DNA from: Gammaproteobacteria bacterium (ex Lamellibrachia satsuma)
Lineage (GTDB): Bacteria > Pseudomonadota > Gammaproteobacteria > Chromatiales > Chromatiaceae
Reading direction: 5' to 3'
DNA: 64,000 bases
Assembly: GCA_019623805.1 (NCBI GenBank)
Contig: CP053680.1
Location: forward strand, 930,001 to 994,000
Shown here: positions 57,847-64,000 of the stretch, piece by piece
Layout of the letters: every line of letters starts with the position of its first letter
Numbering within the stretch: the stretch's first letter is position 1
Position numbers and translations under genes: made by a program
The notes under the pieces: generated by a model
What the model saw: the letters and a program-made list of their open reading frames with translations, nothing else
What the model was told of the DNA's origin: nothing
Database searches by the model: none

Positions 57847-58305
57847 ATGGACCAGGATGCATACCATCGCACTTACCGGGAGATCAACGACCGTTACTGC
57901 CCTTTCGAGCGGAGCATCCTGAACGATAAATGCAGCTGCGGTGAGTCAAAGCGATTCTACCTGGCGGAGCGTGTCGGGGTGCATTGTGAATCAGACCAGG
58001 GACAGGCCCAGTGCATGGAGCTGCTCGAACTGCTCCGTCATCACGCCCGCTTTGCACTGAAATCCAATGACCGGAACGCAACACTGCCCCATGGCCAGGC
58101 GATGCGCCTGCAGGTCGGTGGAGTACGTGGACTGTTTTCCGAGATCTATCCGGAAGAACCGGTGCCCGAACCGGTTGGCGACATATTCACACTAGTCAGC
58201 AGCGCCATCAATAAATTCAATTCACTGGAAGAATTGCCGTTCCAACCCATCATCCAGCAGGTTGCCGCCTATCGAGGGCGCCAGCGATCAAAACCCAATA
58301 AATAA
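57847..58305 (+). CDS. Conserved-looking Cys-motif protein, unknown function
   Basis: This 152-aa protein has an N-terminal pattern of Cys residues: YCPFERSIL, then KCSCGESKRFYLAERVGVHC and QCMEL, that could bind an Fe-S cluster or zinc. It has no signal peptide. It follows hslR by 7 bp and so shares the grxC transcript. The family is known to me only as hypothetical proteins of sulfur-oxidising and betaproteobacterial genomes. An IS1595-type element is inserted immediately after its stop codon, whose TAA is part of the 8-bp target duplication, so the reading frame is intact. Confidence 0.75.
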   Translation: MDQDAYHRTYREINDRYCPFERSILNDKCSCGESKRFYLAERVGVHCESDQGQAQCMELLELLRHHARFALKSNDRNATLPHGQAMRLQVGGVRGLFSEIYPEEPVPEPVGDIFTLVSSAINKFNSLEELPFQPIIQQVAAYRGRQRSKPNK

Positions 58306-59354
58306 CTTGATTAGAACTAATGTTCAGCCAGCCGAAGCCACGCCTCAGATCGCGGCACTGTCGTAGCAGCGGCCCGAATCAGGCGGGGTAGCATGGCTTT
58401 CAGATCGAATCTGCGATTGAATCGATATTGGTATTCGGCCAAGTAACGATGAGCATATTTGCGAAATCCAAACGCATGATAGGTGCCCGTAATCGCCGTT
58501 TTCAGATTGCCCAGCAGGATATTGATCCATGCGAAGCAAGGCATATCGGTACTGCGCCTATGCGTTCCAACCACCTCTCGCTGATGGGTCATACCAGCCT
58601 GCTCAACAGCGGTAAAACAATTCAGCCCATCACTGAGTACGTGGCTTGAGGCGACCAAATACCGTTCGGCCCAGTTCTGGATATCGATCTGCTTGAATCC
58701 AGGCACTGGATCAAAGCGAACAACCTGCGGGTGACCGTCCTCATCCAACTGAACCGCCGCCACGAAAGGAACTTTGTTCTCTGATCCCCGTCCTGCCTTG
58801 CCTTGGTGTCCACCGCCAAGATAGGCATCATCCACCACCACGATATCACCCTGCAAGGTGCGTCTTTCCTCGCGTTCGTCCATAACCTGCATGATCTTGT
58901 GTTTGACCCGCCACGCGCGGATAGGACACACCGATATGACGCTTCAACTCCAATGCAGATATGTTGTTCTTCGACTGGCTGATCAGGAACATCGCCTGAA
59001 ACCATTTGCGCAGTGGCAACTTCGAACCATGGAAAATCGTGCCCGAACGCAAACTCGTCTGGTGGCGGCAGGCGCTACATTGCCAGTATGTGTGTTGTCC
59101 TTCATGAAATCGGCTATGGGTCGTGCCACCACAATGTGCGCAAACAAAACCTTGGGGCCAGCGTGCAGTTTCCAGTGCCGCCTCGCATTGTTCTTCGGCG
59201 CCATAATGTTCAAACAACTCGTTCAAACTCATACCGGCCTGAAACTGAATCGGGTTCATCGCCATGATCGGACTCCTCTTGCTGATCTTGGTGATATTAT
59301 GTGGTCACTGGTGGCTCAATCCGTGAGCCTGGCTGAACATTAGTTCTAATCAAG
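58306..59354 (-). mobile_element. IS1595-family insertion sequence, complete ends
   Basis: The 1049-bp element has perfect 26-bp terminal inverted repeats (58306-58331 and 59329-59354) starting CTTGATTAGAACTAATG. An 8-bp target duplication ATAAATAA lies on both sides (58298-58305 and 59355-59362). These marks show a recent insertion. It encodes one transposase, interrupted by a frameshift, on the minus strand. Insertion was between the stop of the 152-aa gene and the REP pair next to dsrS. Confidence 0.95.
58317..59265 (-). pseudogene. IS1595-family transposase, frameshifted
   Basis: The N-terminal part (from 59265) has the zinc ribbon CAHCGGTTHSRFHEGQ..CSAC and the KLPLRKWFQAMFL segment of IS1595 transposases. 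The C-terminal part (to 58317) has the DDE-like core: VVDDAYLGG, LSDGLNCFTAV and the INILLGNLK motif with Asn where other families have Glu (DDN). The frames switch near 58915, where HIGVSYP should lead into AWRVKHK. A net loss of 2 bases or gain of 1 explains it. Programmed frameshifting is unlikely, because this family normally uses one open frame and no slippery heptamer is seen. Confidence 0.85.
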
Positions 59355-59378
59355 ATAAATAATGTAACTGTTCAAGAC

Positions 59379-59472
59379 GTAGGCCCGATCAAGCGTAGCG
59401 GATCGGGCGTTTTCGAATTGACACTTCTTGTGAGAAGTTGCCTGTTCCGCTACGCTTGAACAGGCCTGCTAC
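59379..59472. repeat. Pair of REP-like hairpins, AARCGYAGYG-loop family, copies 4 and 5
   Basis: Copy 4: GTAG (59379-59382), stem GCCCGATC/GATCGGGC (59383-59390, 59401-59408), loop AAGCGTAGCG. Copy 5 is inverted: stem GCCTGTTC/GAACAGGC (59440-59447, 59458-59465), loop CGCTACGCTT, then CTAC at 59469-59472. Both stems are perfect and differ in sequence. The GTAG of copy 5 supplies the dsrS stop codon TAG. Confidence 0.88.
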
Positions 59473-60602
59473 TTTAGATTCCCGTCCCCCTTCAGCACAC
59501 GCAGATATGCCATCAGTGGTGTAAATACCGGTTCCAGCTTACGGCGCATCAGCGTGCCGATCGCGTCAGAATGACTGAATACAGGACGCACGACACCATA
59601 CCCCATGCCGGAAAAAATACGCATCGCCTTTAACTCTCCCGCCAACTCAGGCACAGCATCCAGGCAACTCTGAAAGGCGTGACTGCCGGCCTTTCCAGCA
59701 AGAAGCTGTTCCGCCTCCTCTTCCAACGCTTCAAGGGTCAGATCGGGGTTTCCTTCAGGCCTCAGTGGCGTGAAATAGTCTCGCAGGACATCAAGCAGCA
59801 AGGTAACCACCTCCTGATTCGCAGGCTTGACCATCACCCGCCCGACTGTATCGATAAAGCTTTGGCCCGGGGCAGAGAGTATCTTCAACACTATTTCAGC
59901 ATAAGGGTTTCCGACCTCTGCAAGCGTAACGAGCGAGCCTGCGTGGCTGTCCCGGTCTCCACGCGGTTGGACCTGTTCCGGCAACCGGTCCGGTATGCTG
60001 GCAAGAAATCCGAGATAGTAGACAGATTTGCGACTGCAACGTTTCCATAACTTCTGTCTGACTTCATTCGAAACCAATCCCGGTTGAAGTACGAGTTTCA
60101 GGCTTTCCACCATCATCTCCGGTTCAGTCTCAAAGGGGAGGTATTCGACCAGAAACTCCGCCAACTCAGCACCCATCTCTCCGGCAACGACAGCTGGATT
60201 GGCAAGCATACGCCGGGCATTCTCGGGCTCCTGACTGGACCACCAGGCCAGGCGCGCAAGATCATCAGTCAGTCCGTCGGCACAGGTGACGGCGACAACC
60301 GCTTCCGGTTCACCAAGCAAGAGTAGTTGCTCAAGATTTTCGCACCGGGTCTGACCCATTCGGGTCCAGCGTTTAAGAAAAAGCGGGTAGCCACCGGGTG
60401 ATCCCGTCGCATGACCGGACAGGAGTTCCCGCACCCGGACAAGATATTGGTCGTCACGGCAGTTGGGATTGAGCTGAATCCTGGCCTCACCCTTGTCGGA
60501 GAGACCGTATAGCGTCATTGAAGACTCATTGATTCTGATGGCGCGGGGTTTAGTGGCAAGCAGCACATTCAGACGCAGCGCGTCTTCGTTGGATAGATCC
60601 AT
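59469..60602 (-). CDS. dsrS: DsrS-like sulfur-oxidation accessory protein
   Basis: This 377-aa cytoplasmic protein, MDLSNEDALRLNVLLATKPRA onward, is the last gene of the dsr cluster and matches DsrS in size, position and opening sequence. It has no signal peptide, metal motif or known catalytic fold. Its function in sulfur oxidation is not settled. It lies 96 bp after dsrR, the widest gap of the run. DsrS is reported to have a secondary promoter in Allochromatium; no clear one was recognised here. Its TAG stop lies inside a REP element. Confidence 0.85.
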   Translation of the reverse strand: MDLSNEDALRLNVLLATKPRAIRINESSMTLYGLSDKGEARIQLNPNCRDDQYLVRVRELLSGHATGSPGGYPLFLKRWTRMGQTRCENLEQLLLLGEPEAVVAVTCADGLTDDLARLAWWSSQEPENARRMLANPAVVAGEMGAELAEFLVEYLPFETEPEMMVESLKLVLQPGLVSNEVRQKLWKRCSRKSVYYLGFLASIPDRLPEQVQPRGDRDSHAGSLVTLAEVGNPYAEIVLKILSAPGQSFIDTVGRVMVKPANQEVVTLLLDVLRDYFTPLRPEGNPDLTLEALEEEAEQLLAGKAGSHAFQSCLDAVPELAGELKAMRIFSGMGYGVVRPVFSHSDAIGTLMRRKLEPVFTPLMAYLRVLKGDGNLK

Positions 60603-60698
60603 CAGAAGGTGGCTCCGGGAGTGGTTGGGTGCTTTTATCCTGTTAAAGGGGACGGGCGATTTTGGCCTGGACAGTACCGCTGTTCAATGAATGGAGAA

Positions 60699-61031
60699 TC
60701 ACTCACCTTGATCGGTGTTCTCAGCTACCGGAGGAACATAATTGGCGTCTTTCGGATTGATGAAGATGAATTGCTTCTCGCCATCTTCAGTCTCCACGTA
60801 ATCCATGGTCGTTTCATTTAGCATCGGAACATATTCGGGTTCCATAACCAAGTCGATGCCCTCTGAGATAAATGTTATATCGTCATCCTTCACCTCGTCG
60901 AATCCCATCAGGTAGTCAAATGCCCCATCTTCCTTCTTACGAGTTGCAAAACGTAGCACCATACCCTCTGTTCCGCCCTGCTCTGCTGCCTGGGCAATCT
61001 GTTCAGCAGCCCTTTTGGTCAATTTAAACAT
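60699..61031 (-). CDS. dsrR: DsrR, A-type scaffold-like protein without cysteines
   Basis: This 110-aa protein has the IscA/A-type fold start (MFKLTKRAAEQIAQAAEQ) but contains no Cys at all, so it cannot bind Fe-S clusters as true A-type carriers do. This is the hallmark of DsrR of sulfur oxidisers, where it affects expression or stability of dsr products post-transcriptionally. It overlaps the dsrN stop by 8 bp. Confidence 0.93.
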   Translation of the reverse strand: MFKLTKRAAEQIAQAAEQGGTEGMVLRFATRKKEDGAFDYLMGFDEVKDDDITFISEGIDLVMEPEYVPMLNETTMDYVETEDGEKQFIFINPKDANYVPPVAENTDQGE

Positions 61032-62442
61032 CTTTATTACTACCTTGATTTCCCATTTTCAGTGCTTTTATTGCCCTGACATGCGACAAAAAGCGCTCTA
61101 CCCAGTGACATCCACCCACATTTCGCATGTGCGTGTAGTTAGCAAGCAGGTTTTTGTAGATATAGCCGTCATGCCTGCTGTCGATTCCTGTGCCTCGGAC
61201 CACTTTATAGGCAAAGTCGCTACTTTCAGCATCCAACCCTTCAAGAGCCGAATAGTGGAACTCATGGGCATTGATGATGCCATCGCCATTTATTTCCGCG
61301 ACTTCAGCCCAGCGGGAGTTGCCTGATTCCGTGAGACGGACGTAGCCCCGACCTTGTGGTCTTTCATGCATGACCGCATCAGCAGGAATTATACCGACCA
61401 TTCTACATTTTTTGCCTTGCCAGGTCAGGCTTCTGCAAAGGTACATCAACCCTCCACATTCTGCGTAAACCACTCCATCCTGCTCAATATAGTCTCTGAT
61501 TGCCTCTCGGACCGAAGTATTTGCCTCAAGCGCGTCCATCGACGTCTCGGGAAATCCCCCACCGATAAAGAGCCCATCGACCTCTGGCAGTCGCTCATCG
61601 TTCAGGGTGTCAAAAGGAACCAGTTCAGCCCCATAATGCTGTAAAGCCTCCAGATCATCGGGATAGTAGAACCCAAAGGCCATATCTTTCGGGTAACCTA
61701 TTCGCAATGTTCCATCTTGATGTGAAGTCTCCTCCACAGCCGCAAAACGGGGAACGCTGCGGGCTTCTCCTGCAATCTCTATCAGCCTGTCGAGATCGAC
61801 ACAGTCGGTTACCGTCTTAGCCAGATAGTCGATGACCTCTTCTGCCTGCGAGCGTTCATTGTTCGGCACCAACCCCAAATGCCGCTCATCAATCCCCAGT
61901 GACGGATCATTGGCGACAGCCCCCAGAACGGGAATGTCAGTATAGTGCTCTACGACATTTACCAACTTCGATTCGTGGCGACTGCCACCGACTTGATTGA
62001 GAATGACACCTGAAATGGAGATGTTGTGGTCAAAAGCCTGGTATCCCAGCAGCAACGGAGCAATTCCGCGGGTCATGCCTTTTGTATTGATAACCAGAAC
62101 AACGGGGACATCCAACAGGGCTGCCAGAGCGGCATTGCTGTTGCTGCCTTCAATATCCAAGCCATCATAGAGTCCCTTGTTACCCTCGATGAGGCCAATA
62201 TCTGCCCCTTGCATTCGACGGCGATAGAGCGCTTCAATCTCTTCCCTATGCATGGTATAGAAATCGAGATTGTAACAGCCACGCCCAGTTGCTGAGTGCA
62301 ACCAAAGCGGGTCAATGTAGTCGGGGCCTTTTTTGAAGGACTGGACCGTCAGGCCGCGACTGGCAAGAGCACGTCCCAATCCAATAGAGAGGGTGGTCTT
62401 CCCGGATGACTTATGCGCAGCAGAAATATAGATAGAGGCCAC
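61024..62442 (-). CDS. dsrN: DsrN, siroheme amidase-like (CbiA/CobB family)
   Basis: This 472-aa protein is a cobyrinate a,c-diamide synthase homologue. The N-terminal P-loop HKSSGKTTLSIG binds ATP. The C-terminal class I amidotransferase domain has nucleophile Cys329 (YAECGGLMYL). In dsr clusters this protein is DsrN, which amidates siroheme for DsrAB rather than making cobalamin; no other cob genes are here. The start is GTG at 62442, with a weak ribosome binding site. A strong hairpin terminator stands between it and dsrP. Confidence 0.93.
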   Translation of the reverse strand: MASIYISAAHKSSGKTTLSIGLGRALASRGLTVQSFKKGPDYIDPLWLHSATGRGCYNLDFYTMHREEIEALYRRRMQGADIGLIEGNKGLYDGLDIEGSNSNAALAALLDVPVVLVINTKGMTRGIAPLLLGYQAFDHNISISGVILNQVGGSRHESKLVNVVEHYTDIPVLGAVANDPSLGIDERHLGLVPNNERSQAEEVIDYLAKTVTDCVDLDRLIEIAGEARSVPRFAAVEETSHQDGTLRIGYPKDMAFGFYYPDDLEALQHYGAELVPFDTLNDERLPEVDGLFIGGGFPETSMDALEANTSVREAIRDYIEQDGVVYAECGGLMYLCRSLTWQGKKCRMVGIIPADAVMHERPQGRGYVRLTESGNSRWAEVAEINGDGIINAHEFHYSALEGLDAESSDFAYKVVRGTGIDSRHDGYIYKNLLANYTHMRNVGGCHWVERFLSHVRAIKALKMGNQGSNKDV

Positions 62443-62460
62443 AAGCTTTTTCTTTTGTGC

Positions 62461-62500
62461 AAAAAAATACCCACCGTCAGCACATGCTGACGGTGGGTAT
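62461..62500 (-). terminator. Intrinsic terminator between dsrP and dsrN
   Basis: A perfect 16-bp stem (ATACCCACCGTCAGCA and complement, 62467-62482 and 62485-62500) with a 2-base loop is followed on the minus strand by seven T (62461-62467). It directly follows dsrP, so many transcripts of the upstream dsr genes should end here before dsrNRS. Confidence 0.92.
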
Positions 62501-62534
62501 TCTTATTGTCTTAATGCCAGATTACAAGCTGTAA

Positions 62535-63737
62535 TCAGGTGCTCTCCCCTGGATCTTCCAGGGTTTCCGGGAACACCTTGAACATACGGGCACCGACAGC
62601 GACCATTGTCATAGCGATGGCAATGCCGCCAATACCCAGTAGCATTTCCGGAAAGCTGGGCGCATAGGCGTTCACTGTCCCATCGTAGAAGCTGCTCTCA
62701 AGCACTTCCTTACCCGGAAAAATAGACATCGGGAAGGCCTGTCCACCTATTACGATCACGTAGATCTGGAAGAAACCGCCGATCAATACCATCACTGAAG
62801 CTGCAGCAACAGCCCACCGTGCTTTATCGAACGCCGGAGAGTAGATCAGGAACAGCGGAATAACACCGCCAATCAACACCTGACCAATCCAGAACATTGC
62901 GGTATACACCCCGCCATTGAGCAGAATAAAACTCTCGACGCCGTGGTGCTGAGTCACATACAGATTGGTGAGATTGAAGACAAGTGCAAAGTAGAGCACC
63001 GCACCGACAAATACCCCCAACAAGTTCTTCAGGCGAGTCAGACGCAAATCACCCAGTTCACGATCACCCCACATATAGGCGGCAATCAGCGTAATGATGA
63101 AGAATGCCAGTCCATAGCTGAAGGACATGATAATAAACATCGGCGCCATGATTGCTGCATCATAGGCCTCGCGGGCAACCAGAAAACCAAAGATTGAGCC
63201 GGTACCGGTGGTCAGTGCAAGGCGCCAAAAGAATGCTGCGAAACCAAGCGGACGGTAGTAACGGTTGGCTTTTCTGTCCATCATGGCCCAAAGATAGAGG
63301 CCCACGATAGCGAAGAAACCGGAATAGAGGATAATGTTCCAGGCGAAGATCGATTTGAAATTGTAGTAGGTCATGGCAATGATCAGACGATCAGGCCGCC
63401 CTAGATCCAGCAGCAGCACTACCAAGCCCCCTGCCAGTAAACCAATCGCCAGCAGACTCGAAAAACGTCCGAGGGGCTTGTACATCGGCCCGCCGAACAC
63501 CGAGCCAATCGACGCCACATTCAAAGCGCCGGACGCAGCAACAATCAGGAAGATTGCAAAGACATGCGGTAATCCCCAAACAATCTGGTTGGACATCCCG
63601 GTCACCCAGTGACCATTATGCTCCATGTAGAATGCTGCCCCAAGTGCAATAGCGACGATTGCACCGAGTAACGCCAACCCTGCCCAGTAGCGGACAGGTG
63701 TTCCGCAGTAGAGCTCACGATAATACATCTTACTCAT
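62535..63737 (-). CDS. dsrP: DsrP, NrfD-like integral membrane subunit
   Basis: This 400-aa membrane protein has about ten helices and the NrfD/PsrC-type layout (quinone-interacting subunit). It is part of the DsrMKJOP complex that passes electrons between quinones, DsrO and the cytoplasmic DsrC/DsrK side. It opens MSKMYYREL and has ARGAYDAAI-like sequence (AREAYDAAIMAPMFI) in the centre. It follows dsrO by 20 bp. The terminator lies just after its stop. Confidence 0.93.
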   Translation of the reverse strand: MSKMYYRELYCGTPVRYWAGLALLGAIVAIALGAAFYMEHNGHWVTGMSNQIVWGLPHVFAIFLIVAASGALNVASIGSVFGGPMYKPLGRFSSLLAIGLLAGGLVVLLLDLGRPDRLIIAMTYYNFKSIFAWNIILYSGFFAIVGLYLWAMMDRKANRYYRPLGFAAFFWRLALTTGTGSIFGFLVAREAYDAAIMAPMFIIMSFSYGLAFFIITLIAAYMWGDRELGDLRLTRLKNLLGVFVGAVLYFALVFNLTNLYVTQHHGVESFILLNGGVYTAMFWIGQVLIGGVIPLFLIYSPAFDKARWAVAAASVMVLIGGFFQIYVIVIGGQAFPMSIFPGKEVLESSFYDGTVNAYAPSFPEMLLGIGGIAIAMTMVAVGARMFKVFPETLEDPGEST

Positions 63738-63757
63738 GTTCTATATGCCCCCTGCTA

Positions 63758-64000
63758 TCACAGATTCGAATACCGAACACCGGTATTCAGTTTGAGATCT
63801 GCCCGAATCTGCCGACTATTCTGTGATTTAAGTGCTTGACTGATTTCGCTATCTGGATCCTTCAGATCGCCAAAGACAATCGCCCCGTGTCCAGTATTGT
63901 GGCAGGCCTCCTGGCAGGCAGTCATCGTCTCACCACGATCAATACGGTGTACACACATCGTGCAGCCCTCAACACACCCCTTACCTCGAGGGGCGTTAAC
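63758..64000 (-). CDS. dsrO: DsrO, ferredoxin-like Fe-S subunit, C-terminal part only
   Basis: The last 80 codons are visible; the frame runs off the right edge. The segment GCVEGCTMCVHRIDRG with TACQEACHNTG is a ferredoxin cluster motif (CxxxCxxC plus a distal Cys), as in the multi-cluster periplasmic DsrO. It has the usual position before dsrP. The rest of the dsr cluster should lie beyond 64,000. Confidence 0.9.
   Translation of the reverse strand, partial: VNAPRGKGCVEGCTMCVHRIDRGETMTACQEACHNTGHGAIVFGDLKDPDSEISQALKSQNSRQIRADLKLNTGVRYSNL

Noticed and set aside
58317..59265. Programmed frameshift in the IS1595 transposase
   Set aside because: No slippery heptamer was seen at the switch point near 58915, and the family is normally a single open frame.
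60699..61031. Reading dsrR as a functional IscA/ErpA Fe-S carrier
   Set aside because: The protein has no cysteine, so it cannot hold the cluster that defines those carriers.
61024..62442. Reading dsrN as a cobalamin biosynthesis gene (cobB/cbiA)
   Set aside because: It lies between dsrP and dsrR in dsr order with no cob/cbi partners; siroheme amidation fits better.

Overview
The window is chromosomal DNA from a sulfur-oxidising gammaproteobacterium. Three lines of evidence support this. The gene order xseA/guaB/guaA and the long run rpsB-tsf-pyrH-frr-uppS-cdsA-dxr-rseP-bamA-ompH-lpxD-fabZ-lpxA-lpxB-rnhB are typical gammaproteobacterial arrangements. The right edge carries the tail of a reverse-type dsr cluster (dsrO-dsrP-dsrN-dsrR-dsrS, minus strand), which oxidises stored sulfur in Allochromatium-like bacteria. 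Lipid A genes show a Gram-negative envelope. A member of the Chromatiales/Sedimenticolaceae sphere (free-living or chemosynthetic symbiont) fits, but the species cannot be named from the sequence alone.

Layout. 0-1.7 kb: a small gene remnant and a Fic-domain AMPylase-type gene with a palindrome-bracketed promoter. 1.8-6.5 kb: guaA and guaB, with divergent xseA. 6.8-14.2 kb: a minus-strand row of housekeeping or poorly known genes (Lon-like protease, Host_attach protein, aldehyde dehydrogenase, DUF1841, DUF302, nth, arsC-like, DUF523). 14.5-17.2 kb: a lipase-like hydrolase, hemH and a DUF971 gene, ending in a 7-bp tandem array. 17.2-19.2 kb: argG and a YugP-type metalloprotease. 19.4-25.5 kb: a three-gene cassette of TonB-dependent receptor, periplasmic binding protein and BarA/GacS-like hybrid kinase. 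25.5-27.0 kb: a ketoacyl synthase and its own acyl carrier protein. 27.2-42.1 kb: the envelope and translation run. 42.3-45.7 kb: map and glnD. 45.8-49.5 kb: ddl, a membrane-anchored Mur ligase homologue and an alpha/beta hydrolase. 49.6-53.1 kb: a 1155-aa protein that is probably a PPi-type PEP carboxykinase. 53.3-58.3 kb: a small periplasmic protein, cbiX-like, pepN, grxC, hslR and a Cys-motif protein. 58.3-59.4 kb: an IS1595-family insertion sequence with a broken transposase. 59.5-64 kb: the dsr genes.

How the parts work together. The sulfur genes at the right edge belong to periplasm/membrane electron transfer (DsrO, DsrP) and to siroheme maturation and accessory functions (DsrN, DsrR, DsrS). 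A CbiX/SirB-like chelatase 5 kb away could feed siroheme to DsrAB. The envelope block joins lipid A synthesis (lpxD/A/B, fabZ), outer-membrane assembly (bamA, ompH), undecaprenyl phosphate (uppS), isoprenoid (dxr) and phospholipid (cdsA) synthesis to ribosome genes.

The most notable non-genic signal is an abundance of small palindromic elements. Several REP-like hairpins begin with GTAG, and one family shows compensatory stem changes around a conserved 10-nt loop. Two MITE-like structured elements lie in the rpsB-dxr block. Many of these elements abut stop codons exactly. No tRNA, rRNA or CRISPR array was seen.
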